From Saprospiraceae bacterium (GTDB lineage Bacteria; Bacteroidota; Bacteroidia; Chitinophagales; Saprospiraceae), in contig JAGQXA010000668.1 of the NCBI GenBank assembly GCA_020436865.1, forward strand, positions 1-5,722: DNA of 5,722 bases. The letters run 5' to 3'. This document shows, piece by piece, positions 1-5,722 of the stretch (its first letter is position 1; each line of letters starts with the position of its first letter). A program made the position numbers and the translations under genes. The notes beneath the pieces were generated by a model. That model searched no databases and was not told where the DNA came from. It saw only the letters and a list, made by a program, of their open reading frames with translations.

Positions 1-2195
1 ATCTGCACAGCCTTATCCAGACCCAGCATGATCGGGCCGATGGTGTGCGCCTTACCCAGTTTGCGCATGAGGCGCAGGCTGATGTTGCCGGCATCGAGCG
101 TCGGGAAGATCAGCAGGTTCGGACGTTTGGTCAGGGCCGTGAACGGAAAGCGCTTCTCCAGAATATCCATATCGAGGGCGATATCCGCCTGCACCGGGCC
201 GTCGACCATCAGTTCGGGATCGCTGCGGCGGATGATCTCGAGGGCCTGGCTGACCTTCTGCGCTTCGGGGCTCTGCACGGAGCCGAAGGTCGAGTGCGAC
301 AGCAACGCCATGCGAGGCTCGAGCTGCAGATTGCGCAATTCGGAGGCGCTCATCAAAGCAATGGCGGCCAATTCTTCCGCCGTCGGGTTGACGTTGACGC
401 TACAGTCGGCCATGCAATACAAGCGATGATCTTGCAAGAGCAGGTACATGCCGGCGACCAGTCCGCCGGCTTTGCGCGGACCGATGATCTTCAGGACCGG
501 CTGCAGCACTTCGTGGAAGTTATGCGCCACCCCGGCCACCATGCCGTCGGCATGGCCTTCCTTCACCATCATAGCGCCAAAATAGAGATAGTCGCGCAGA
601 TCGAGCATCGCCCGATGCTGGGTCACCCCCTTGCGCTGGAACAATTCGAAATACCGCTCCGTGTACTGGTCCCGCAAGGGCGAATTCTTCGGTTCGATGA
701 TCTCGATCCCGCTGGCGTCGTGGTGCAGGTCTTCGAACATTCTCAGGATCTCGTTGCGATCTCTGCCCAGCAAAATGGGCTGAGCGATACCTTCCCGCAC
801 GATCTCGCTGGCGGCCCAGACAATGGCCGGGTGATTTCCTTCCGGAAAGACGATCCGCTTCGGGTCGCGGCGGGCGCGGATGTAGATCTTGCGCATGAGC
901 TCGCGCGACCAGTCGACCTTTTCGCGCAGCTGTTCGCGGTACAGTTCGAGGTCGACGTGCTTGCGGGCCACGCCGCTACGCATGGCCGCTTCGGCTACGG
1001 CCGACGACGACCACACTAGTACGCGCTGGTCGAAGGGCTTGGGAATGATGTAATCCGGTCCGAACGACAGATCGAGATCGTCGTAGGCGCGCTTCACGGC
1101 CTCGGGCACTTCTTCCTTGGCCAGCGCGGCCAGAGCCTGGGCGGCGGCCATCTTCATCTCTTCGTTGATAGCCGTAGCTTCCACGTCGAGGGCTCCGCGG
1201 AAGATAAAGGGGAACCCCAGCACGTTATTTACCTGGTTGGGATAGTCGCTGCGGCCCGTGGCGACGATGGCGTCGGGGCGGGCCTCCTTGGCGTCGGGAT
1301 AAGAGATCTCGGGATCTGGATTGGCCATGGCGAAGATGATCGGGCGGTCGGCCATGATGCGCACCATATCCTTGGTCAGCTGGTCTTTGACGCTAGCGCC
1401 GCAGAAAACGTCGGCGCCCCGCATGGCATCGGCCAGGCTACGGGCTTCGGTTTCGCGGAAAAAGGCATCTTTGTATTTGTTCCGCCCTTCGTCGCCCCGC
1501 CCCTTCCAGAGCACGCCCTTGCTATCGGTCATCAGCACATGCTCCGAACGGACGCCGAGCGACATGTAGAAATTCGCGCAGGCGATCCCGGCCGCACCGG
1601 CGCCGCTGAACACGACCTTCACCTCTTCGATCTTCTTGCCGGCCAGTTCGAGCGCGTTCAACAAGGCCGCTCCCGAGATGATAGCCGTGCCGTGCTGGTC
1701 GTCGTGAAACACCGGGATGTCGAGTTCGGCCTTCAAGGTTTCCTCGATGTAGAAACACTCGGGCGCCTTGATGTCTTCGAGGTTGATCCCCCCGAAGGTG
1801 GGCGCCAGGTAGCGCACCGTACGGATCACCTCGTCGGCATCCTCGGTATCGAGTTCGATGTCAAACACGTCGATGTCGGCGAAGCGCTTGAACAACACCG
1901 CCTTCCCTTCCATCACCGGCTTACCGGCCAGGGCGCCGATATTGCCGAGGCCCAATACCGCCGTGCCGTTGCTGACCACGCCGACCAGGTTGCCGCGGGC
2001 CGTATAACGACGGGCCATAGATGGATCTTTCTCGATCTCCAGACACGGCTGCGCCACACCGGGCGTGTAAGCCAGCGAGAGATCGTGCTGAGTGATGCAA
2101 GGTTTGGTCGATACCACTTCAATCTTGCCCTTACGGCCTTGTTCGTGGTATTCGAGGGCGGCCCGCTTGAGGCCATTGGCATGTATCTTGTCCAT
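1..2195 (-). CDS. maeB: NADP-dependent malic enzyme with C-terminal phosphotransacetylase-like domain (3' end cut by window)
   Basis: This is a cytoplasmic enzyme that oxidatively decarboxylates malate to pyruvate, in this family usually with NADP, supplying NADPH and linking the TCA cycle to pyruvate. The minus strand reads open from the ATG at 2195 to the left edge (731 codons). The N-terminal malic domain (about 20-150) has SLAYTPGVA with Tyr43, GKAVLFK with Lys98 (expected catalytic pair), and metal ligands Glu140-Asp141 in GGINLEDI and Asp165/Asp166 in HDDQHGTAI. A Rossmann domain (about 162-400) carries GAGAAG at 198-203 and DSKG shortly after. A PTA-like domain begins near 445 (FPEGNHPAIV at 449-458) and runs to the edge. 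In E. coli MaeB this domain is regulatory, with acetyl-CoA as effector, not an active transacetylase. The last visible residues, GLDKAVQ, align near the E. coli C terminus, so about 25-30 residues are missing. ATG 2195 is the first usable start: no in-frame ATG, GTG or TTG lies in the roughly 100 bases upstream, and the N terminus aligns with MaeB. No Shine-Dalgarno precedes it. Confidence 0.97.
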   Translation of the reverse strand, partial: MDKIHANGLKRAALEYHEQGRKGKIEVVSTKPCITQHDLSLAYTPGVAQPCLEIEKDPSMARRYTARGNLVGVVSNGTAVLGLGNIGALAGKPVMEGKAVLFKRFADIDVFDIELDTEDADEVIRTVRYLAPTFGGINLEDIKAPECFYIEETLKAELDIPVFHDDQHGTAIISGAALLNALELAGKKIEEVKVVFSGAGAAGIACANFYMSLGVRSEHVLMTDSKGVLWKGRGDEGRNKYKDAFFRETEARSLADAMRGADVFCGASVKDQLTKDMVRIMADRPIIFAMANPDPEISYPDAKEARPDAIVATGRSDYPNQVNNVLGFPFIFRGALDVEATAINEEMKMAAAQALAALAKEEVPEAVKRAYDDLDLSFGPDYIIPKPFDQRVLVWSSSAVAEAAMRSGVARKHVDLELYREQLREKVDWSRELMRKIYIRARRDPKRIVFPEGNHPAIVWAASEIVREGIAQPILLGRDRNEILRMFEDLHHDASGIEIIEPKNSPLRDQYTERYFELFQRKGVTQHRAMLDLRDYLYFGAMMVKEGHADGMVAGVAHNFHEVLQPVLKIIGPRKAGGLVAGMYLLLQDHRLYCMADCSVNVNPTAEELAAIALMSASELRNLQLEPRMALLSHSTFGSVQSPEAQKVSQALEIIRRSDPELMVDGPVQADIALDMDILEKRFPFTALTKRPNLLIFPTLDAGNISLRLMRKLGKAHTIGPIMLGLDKAVQ

Positions 2196-2199
2196 TATT

Positions 2200-2220
2200 T
2201 TGGATGTTGGATGTTGGTTG
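2200..2220. repeat. Heptamer tandem repeat (TTGGATG, TTGGATG, TTGGTTG)
   Basis: Three 7-bp units in exact register lie immediately before the malic enzyme start (ATG at 2195). On the coding strand this gives CCAACATCCAACATCC just ahead of AAAATA-ATG, so the repeat occupies the place where a Shine-Dalgarno would lie and contains none. It would form part of the 5' untranslated region. Confidence 0.85.
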
Positions 2221-2270
2221 TTACCGATCTGCGAAGGTAGGACCTGGCGCCGTTCTTTTCGCTGATAGAA

Positions 2271-2288
2271 ATCACCTCCCCGGATGAT
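2271..2288 (-). other. Shine-Dalgarno-like GGGGAGGTGAT inside a small hairpin, upstream of the malic enzyme gene
   Basis: The minus strand contains GGAGGTGAT, complementary to the conserved 16S rRNA 3' end, about 75 bases before the malic enzyme start. It forms part of a hairpin AUCAUC-CGGGGA-GGUGAU (six pairs including one G-U, six-base loop). No ATG follows at normal distance. A GTG at 2275 opens a 26-codon frame whose TAA overlaps the malic enzyme ATG (TAATG), but the purine run abuts the GTG without normal spacing. The role is unknown, and the structure may be fortuitous. The rest of the 2221-2290 stretch holds nothing I recognise. Confidence 0.3.
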
Positions 2289-2290
2289 CT

Positions 2291-2318
2291 TTGGCACTGG
2301 ATGCTGGACACTAGATGC
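2291..2318. repeat. Degenerate heptamer repeat (TTGGCAC, TGGATGC, TGGACAC, TAGATGC)
   Basis: Four 7-bp units are in register, with positions 1, 3 and 7 invariant (T, G, C) and the other positions drawn from few alternatives. The last unit overlaps the first bases of the 38-bp duplicated repeat. It resembles the TTGGATG units at 2200-2220. The register is visible, but degeneracy makes chance a possible explanation. Confidence 0.55.
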
Positions 2319-2390
2319 GGGCTTTGCCCGCCGTAGCCTCGGCGAAGGCAGGATGCGGGCTTTGCCCGCCGTAGCCTCGGCGAAGGCGGG
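2314..2390. repeat. Tandem duplication of a 38-bp hairpin-forming (REP-like) unit
   Basis: Copies lie at 2314-2351 and 2352-2389, head to tail, with a single difference (A at 2350, G at 2388). Each contains a perfect inverted repeat GCGGGC-TTT-GCCCGC (2317-2331 and 2355-2369). A second, mutually exclusive stem pairs CCCGCC (2327-2332 or 2365-2370) with the GGCAGG or GGCGGG at the end of the unit (2347-2352 or 2385-2390). The array begins directly after the transporter stop codon (2391-2393 on the minus strand), where such structures can protect or end an mRNA. No T-run follows, so it is not a standard intrinsic terminator. There are no spacers, so it is not a CRISPR. Confidence 0.95.
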
Positions 2391-3512
2391 TCAGTCCTCC
2401 CGGAAGAATCGCAGGAGGCGGAAACGATCTTCGTCGAAGCGGTCGAAGAACAGCTGTCGATGCCGGTGCGGATTGCGGCCGAGCAGCAGGGCCAGCGGTT
2501 GGGTAGCTTCGAACTGTTCGAGGGTAACCTTCAGCACGGCCACCATGGGCAGGGCCAGGATCATACCGGAGATCCCCCAGAGCGTGCCACCCAGGACCAG
2601 GGAGAAAATGGCGGCGAAGGCATTGATCCGCACCTTCGAGCCGATCACGTTGGGGGTGATGAGGTTGCCCTCCAGTTGTTGCAGCAGGAAGTACATGCCG
2701 ACCACGGCAGCCGGTTGCCACCAGGTGTTAGTCGTCGCCAGCGCGAAGAGGAAGGGAAAGGCGCCGCCCAGGGTCGTGCCGATGTAGGGAATGACGGTCA
2801 GGCAGGCCGCCAGGCTGCCCCAAAAGACGGGATATTCGATGCCGATCAGCCAAAGTCCCAGGCTGTTTAGCACGCCCAGGATCAGGATCACCAACAGCAA
2901 TCCGTACAGGTATCCGCGCCCGATGCGCTGGATGTCGCCGAGTAGGGCCTTTGCTTCGTCGCGGCCGTCCGGGCGGAACTGGATCAGCAGGAAATTCCGG
3001 AAGGCCGTGCGATAATACAGAAAGAAAAAGAGGTACAGCAATCCCAGACCGATGCCTAGCAGCGTGCTCGTCGAAGAGCTAATGCCCTTTCCCAGAAACG
3101 CCAGCGGAGCATCGAGCACTTTCGACAGATTGTCGGCCAGCCACTGCTGCCCCTCCGCCCGGCTGAGCCCGAACTGCGCCTGCAGCCAGGAGAAGATCTG
3201 ATCGACCCCCGCCCGCAACTGCCCGGAAATGGCCGGGATGTTCTGAACGACCTCGGCAAACTGCCAGGAGAACAGGAACAACACCGCCAATACCGGCAAG
3301 AGCACCAACAGAAAGGTTGCCAGGATTGCCGCTCCCCGCCAGGGCACCCAACGTTCCACCCAGCGGCAAAGCGGGATCAACAAGCTGGTCAGGAACAGGG
3401 CAAAGACCAGCGGCGACAGCAGCGATTGCCCTATGATCAGCAGATAACCCAGCAGGCAGAAGGTCAGTAAAAAATAGGCGGTTTGTTGCAGGTTCAGCAG
3501 AGGAGATCTCAT
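2391..3512 (-). CDS. AI-2E family (PerM/YdiK-like) membrane transporter
   Basis: This is a 373-residue inner-membrane protein of the AI-2E transporter family (DUF20), a usual length. Hydrophobic segments lie near residues 12-28, 30-50, 60-82, 147-168, 202-222, 230-258, 265-280 and 297-328, with a soluble, partly amphipathic stretch at about 85-145 as in relatives. Family signatures are IPYIGTTLGG (241-250), EGNLITPNVIGSKV (281-294) and the glycine-rich GTLWGISGMILALP (309-322). The C-terminal tail (about 345-373) is rich in Arg, Asp and Phe. Family members have been linked to autoinducer-2 export (TqsA) and, in some bacteria, to cation/proton antiport. The substrate cannot be read from sequence, so the family name should not be taken as proof of quorum signalling. 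The gene starts 51 bases after the peptidase stop on the same strand. A GAGGAG lies 18 bases before the ATG, too far to be a normal ribosome-binding site. The stop codon abuts a duplicated hairpin repeat. Confidence 0.93.
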   Translation of the reverse strand: MRSPLLNLQQTAYFLLTFCLLGYLLIIGQSLLSPLVFALFLTSLLIPLCRWVERWVPWRGAAILATFLLVLLPVLAVLFLFSWQFAEVVQNIPAISGQLRAGVDQIFSWLQAQFGLSRAEGQQWLADNLSKVLDAPLAFLGKGISSSTSTLLGIGLGLLYLFFFLYYRTAFRNFLLIQFRPDGRDEAKALLGDIQRIGRGYLYGLLLVILILGVLNSLGLWLIGIEYPVFWGSLAACLTVIPYIGTTLGGAFPFLFALATTNTWWQPAAVVGMYFLLQQLEGNLITPNVIGSKVRINAFAAIFSLVLGGTLWGISGMILALPMVAVLKVTLEQFEATQPLALLLGRNPHRHRQLFFDRFDEDRFRLLRFFRED

Positions 3513-3534
3513 GACTCGCGGTTTGAGGTTCTCC

Positions 3535-3567
3535 TCAAGATAGGGATTTGATTTTGGATAGCATCAA
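3535..3567 (-). promoter_or_regulatory. Candidate Bacteroidota-type promoter for the AI-2E transporter gene
   Basis: On the minus strand TATCTTGA (3542-3535) resembles the Bacteroidota -7 box TAnnTTTG with one mismatch, and a TTG (3567-3565) lies 22 bases upstream as a possible -33 element. The TTG overlaps the peptidase stop codon. Initiation would leave a leader of about 15-20 bases before the ATG at 3512. These are short, degenerate matches, and read-through from the peptidase gene is equally plausible. Confidence 0.25.
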
Positions 3568-5417
3568 CCACCCATCCACGCCTGGCGCAGCCGGACCTGC
3601 TCCGGGCTCGCTTCCGGATCGATCGCGATCGTCGGGGGGCGGAGCTGGCGGACTCTTACGACCGGAGCGCTAAGTTCGACCTTTTGCATACCGCCTTCGT
3701 TGGTCGGGCGGCTGACCTCCACCAAAAAGGTCTTGCCTTCCTGCAGGTTGCCCATCAATTCCTGAAAATAGGGGCCGAAATTGTTGCTCGGCAGCGTCTT
3801 CCCGTTGATCGCGAGCAGCTCGTCGCCTACCCGGTAGCCGAGCGCACGGCCAAACTCATTCAGGCTATAAGTATTGGCCACGAAGAGGCGTTGGGTTTCC
3901 TGATTGAAGCCCAGGCTGACTCCGCCCAGGGAGAAGACCATGCTGTCGCGCGGAGGTTCGTAACTAATGCCGGCCATGGCAAAGTACTCCTCATACGGGA
4001 TCGGACGGTCGCCGGCGACGTATTTCTTCAAAAAGCGCCTGGCTTCCTTGCCTCCTAACTGGCCGATGGCACGAAAGAGCTGCGGATCGCGAAAGGGGCG
4101 CTCCTTGCCGAATTTTTCCGACAGGTCGCTCATCAAATCTACCAGTCCGTAGGCGCCGCCCGACGAGCGGTGCAGCACCAGGTCGAGGCAAAGGTTGATC
4201 AACGCTCCTTTTTCATAGACGTTGCCGTACTCGTGGGCGTGCTTGTCGAGGCATTGGCGGCTGAGGTCGGTGAAGGCCAGGTCGTCGTCGTAGAGGCTCT
4301 TCGACTGCTGCACCTTTTGTCCCATGACCTGCAGGAAGTCTTCCGGACCGATCAATCCCTGGGTCAGCTGGGCGTGGTGGGAGAAATACTCGGTGGCGCC
4401 TTCGTACATCCACAGGTGGCGCGACATCTTCGGACCGTTAAAGTCGAAGTAGTGGATCTCGCGGGAGTGAATGTTGAGCGGCGTGACGATGTGAAAGAAC
4501 TCGTGTGCGGCGATGTCGACCAGAAACTGGATGATCTGCTCCTGCGGCATGTCGGGCAGGCAGTACACCGACGAGTAGTTGTGCTCGAGGGCCCCGGTGG
4601 GGATGGCCGCCGCCGACGGATCGAAGAAGTACATGAGGAAGGCGTATCGGTCGACCGGCAGATCGCCCCCCAGGTAGGCTTCCTGGGCCTGGAGCAGGCG
4701 CTCGTAGCGTTCGGCAATGTATTCGGCAGTTACCGCCCCGCCCGGCGAGTAGACCGACACCAGCACCTCGGCCCGGCCGACCCGGATGTTGACGGTATCC
4801 GGCCGGCAGTACATCAGCGGGTTGTCGACCAGATGGAAATAGTTCGAGACGCGAAAACAATCGGCCCCCGGCGAGGAACATTCCATGCGCATGGGAGTGG
4901 AGCCGTAAAAGCCTTCGGGTTTGCGCACCGTCAGTTCGAAGGTCTGCTCCTTCATTCCTTCGAAGTAGCCGAAGAAGCCGTGGCCGTTGAGCAAAAAATT
5001 CTTGCCGGCCTCGATATTGGTGCCCGACATGCCCGACACCGGGTTGTCGTCGGCGGCATCGAAGGTGTCGTCGACCCGGTACGTCAGGCGGTACAGATCG
5101 CGGGCCTCCGAGATCTCCCAGGTGTTGACGTCGACCGACCGCACGGGCAGCGAGCGGCCGTCGCGGTCGAAGGCTTCCAGACCGCTCACGAAACGCCCGA
5201 AGTCGTAGATCGTGTAAGTGCCCGGAATGATCTTGGGCATGTAGAAGCGAATGGTCTTTTCACGGATCACCGGCGCGATCAGTTCGACGGTCAGCTGGTC
5301 GTTCTCCACTTCCCGCAGATCGAGGCGATAGTGGTAGGTATCGGATTGAGGTACGGAAGAGGCCTGCGCCAGGTTCACCAGCAACAGGAGCAAAGAAAAA
5401 ACAGTCGGGAATCTCAT
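3564..5417 (-). CDS. Secreted M61-family metallopeptidase with C-terminal PDZ domain
   Basis: This is a 617-residue zinc peptidase of family M61 (glycyl aminopeptidase type), within the usual length range. A signal peptide is visible: Arg2, a hydrophobic run at about 5-16, then AQA before Ser20, with no lipobox Cys, so the product is probably periplasmic or exported. The N-terminal beta-rich M61 domain covers about 25-200. The catalytic core has GALEHNYSS (275-283, matching the family GG/GxEH substrate motif), HEFFH (305-309; zinc ligands His305 and His309, catalytic Glu306) and LWMYEGATEYF (335-345), where Glu339 is the expected third zinc ligand. YEKGALINLCLDL (401-413) is another family block. 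A PDZ domain spans about 495-570 (SLGFNQ, then GYRVGDELLAINGKTL at 527-542). No type IX secretion C-terminal domain is apparent. The ATG at 5417 is chosen because it puts the signal peptide at the N terminus. It is preceded by an A-rich stretch without a Shine-Dalgarno. Physiological substrates are unknown. Confidence 0.94.
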   Translation of the reverse strand: MRFPTVFSLLLLLVNLAQASSVPQSDTYHYRLDLREVENDQLTVELIAPVIREKTIRFYMPKIIPGTYTIYDFGRFVSGLEAFDRDGRSLPVRSVDVNTWEISEARDLYRLTYRVDDTFDAADDNPVSGMSGTNIEAGKNFLLNGHGFFGYFEGMKEQTFELTVRKPEGFYGSTPMRMECSSPGADCFRVSNYFHLVDNPLMYCRPDTVNIRVGRAEVLVSVYSPGGAVTAEYIAERYERLLQAQEAYLGGDLPVDRYAFLMYFFDPSAAAIPTGALEHNYSSVYCLPDMPQEQIIQFLVDIAAHEFFHIVTPLNIHSREIHYFDFNGPKMSRHLWMYEGATEYFSHHAQLTQGLIGPEDFLQVMGQKVQQSKSLYDDDLAFTDLSRQCLDKHAHEYGNVYEKGALINLCLDLVLHRSSGGAYGLVDLMSDLSEKFGKERPFRDPQLFRAIGQLGGKEARRFLKKYVAGDRPIPYEEYFAMAGISYEPPRDSMVFSLGGVSLGFNQETQRLFVANTYSLNEFGRALGYRVGDELLAINGKTLPSNNFGPYFQELMGNLQEGKTFLVEVSRPTNEGGMQKVELSAPVVRVRQLRPPTIAIDPEASPEQVRLRQAWMGG

Positions 5418-5428
5418 TCTTTTTTCCC

Positions 5429-5436
5429 GAAAGATA
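5429..5436 (-). promoter_or_regulatory. Possible -7-like box (TATCTTTC) before the peptidase gene
   Basis: TATCTTTC on the minus strand matches TAnnTTTG except for its last base and lies 11 bases before the ATG at 5417. No TTG is found at the right distance upstream (TTC occurs 19 bases before). It shares the 9-mer CCCTATCTT with the candidate box upstream of the transporter gene. Very short leaders are possible in Bacteroidota, but support is weak. Confidence 0.18.
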
Positions 5437-5481
5437 GGGGCGACGACGGCCGGGCGAAGGGGTAAATCTTGCGAAAAAATT

Positions 5482-5495
5482 GTGGGATGTGGGAT
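5482..5495. repeat. Two-unit heptamer repeat (GTGGGAT twice)
   Basis: Two perfect GTGGGAT units are followed in register by the related CTGGACA at 5496-5502, directly before the hexamer array at 5504. It is in the gap between the barrel gene and the peptidase gene, and is similar in length and composition to the heptamers beside the malic enzyme gene. Confidence 0.6.
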
Positions 5496-5503
5496 CTGGA
5501 CAT

Positions 5504-5545
5504 ACTCACACTCACACTCACACTCAAACTCAAACTCAAACTCAC
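5504..5545. repeat. Seven-unit hexamer tandem array (ACTCAC/ACTCAA)
   Basis: Seven uninterrupted 6-bp units read ACTCAC three times, ACTCAA three times, then ACTCAC once. On the strand of the flanking genes this is TGAGTG and TGAGTT. The array ends four bases from the stop codon of the barrel gene (5550-5552) and lies in the 132-base gap before the peptidase gene. The block order (C,C,C,A,A,A,C at the sixth base) suggests repeated slippage or duplication of two unit types. No coding role is seen. Confidence 0.97.
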
Positions 5546-5549
5546 TTCG

Positions 5550-5722
5550 TCAATACCGCCGGCCTTTCAGCTTGAACACTCTGGAGATATTGAAGCCCAG
5601 GTGGATATCGCCGTCCATCCAGTTCTCGGTGGTTTGGCCGATGAAGGCCTTTTCGATCATGCCGCGCGCATTGGTCAGGTGGATCTGGAAGACGTGGCTG
5701 CCGGTGTTGATGTCGATCCCCA
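5550..5722 (-). CDS. C-terminal end of a DUF5777-like outer-membrane beta-barrel protein (5' end cut by window)
   Basis: The minus strand is open from the right edge to a TGA at 5550-5552 and gives the last 56 residues of a protein. It begins GIDINTGSHVFQIHLTNARG, continues MIEKAFIGQTTENWMDGD, and ends IHLGFNISRVFKLKGRRY. Alternating polar and hydrophobic residues, and a final strand with aromatic residues (GFNISRVFKL), are typical of a last outer-membrane barrel strand. The order 'GxxxxTGxHVFQxHxTN, then MIEKAFIxxTT, then W-DGDIxxGFNISRVF' matches what I remember of the DUF5777 barrel family in Bacteroidota, often found beside cytochrome c-like or YceI-like genes. That match is from memory, not from a search. 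The function is unknown. The ending KGRRY extends a few residues past the predicted last strand. The downstream gap to the peptidase gene is 132 bases and contains a hexamer array. Confidence 0.8.
   Translation of the reverse strand, partial: GIDINTGSHVFQIHLTNARGMIEKAFIGQTTENWMDGDIHLGFNISRVFKLKGRRY

Noticed and set aside
45..1019. 324-codon open frame on the plus strand
   Set aside because: It is antisense to the PTA-like part of the malic enzyme, whose translation matches MaeB throughout. The His/Gln/Asp/Arg-rich product looks like a codon-bias shadow.
1539..2240. 233-codon open frame on the plus strand
   Set aside because: It lies opposite the catalytic malic enzyme domain and has no family motifs of its own.
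2314..2390. CRISPR array
   Set aside because: Only two copies, directly abutting, with no spacers and no cas genes nearby.
2311..2721. 136-codon minus-strand frame ending in PAFAEATAGKARI
   Set aside because: It overlaps the AI-2E gene in another frame, and its end is a translation of the 38-bp repeat, which commonly yields such spurious peptide strings.
3531..3536. GAGGAG as the Shine-Dalgarno of the transporter gene
   Set aside because: It lies 18 bases from the ATG at 3512, beyond normal spacing, and no closer in-frame start is available that would suit it.
3523..3538. Inverted repeat TTGAGG-TTCT-CCTCAA upstream of the transporter gene as an operator or terminator
   Set aside because: The six-base stem is short, overlaps the candidate -7 box and has no T-run; one such match is expected by chance in a window this size.
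4170..5465. 431-codon open frame on the plus strand, opposite the M61 peptidase gene
   Set aside because: It is wholly antisense to a gene with clear catalytic motifs. The GC-rich codon bias of the real gene leaves this frame free of stops, and its translation is low-complexity (Val, Gly, His, Arg-rich) with no recognisable domain.
5474..5480. Intrinsic terminator for the barrel gene (T-run on the minus strand)
   Set aside because: The six-T run is not preceded by a GC-rich inverted repeat; the bases before it are the heptamer repeat, which does not fold on itself.

Overview
The window carries four protein genes, all read leftward (minus strand), with short gaps of about 50 to 195 bases. In transcription order, from right to left, they are: the C-terminal end of a DUF5777-like outer-membrane beta-barrel protein (5550-5722, cut by the right edge); a secreted M61-family metallopeptidase with a PDZ domain (3564-5417); an AI-2E/PerM-family multi-pass membrane transporter (2391-3512); and a malic enzyme fused to a phosphotransacetylase-like domain, MaeB type (1-2195, lacking only about its last 25-30 codons at the left edge). 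There are no RNA genes, insertion sequences, CRISPR arrays or phage genes. No gene-free stretch exceeds 300 bases.

The window suggests a Bacteroidota bacterium with fairly high GC, possibly of the Saprospiria/Lewinella group. The DUF5777-like barrel ending, starts without a well-placed Shine-Dalgarno sequence, A-rich bases before the peptidase start, a possible TAnnTTTG-type promoter box and short-word tandem repeats between genes all fit this. The phylum is a moderately confident inference; the finer placement is weak.

The genes do not form an obvious pathway. The malic enzyme is central metabolism (malate to pyruvate with NADPH). The peptidase and barrel are envelope proteins, and the transporter sits in the inner membrane. 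The 51-base gap between peptidase and transporter allows co-transcription, although a weak promoter candidate lies there too. The malic enzyme is set apart by 195 bases that hold a repeat.

The unusual content lies between the genes. A 38-bp hairpin-rich unit is duplicated head to tail directly after the transporter stop codon. A seven-unit ACTCAC/ACTCAA hexamer array sits four bases from the barrel stop codon. Degenerate heptamer words related to TTGGATG or GTGGGAT occur in all three gaps. I found no convincing new multi-gene system; the repeats are what most merits a second look.
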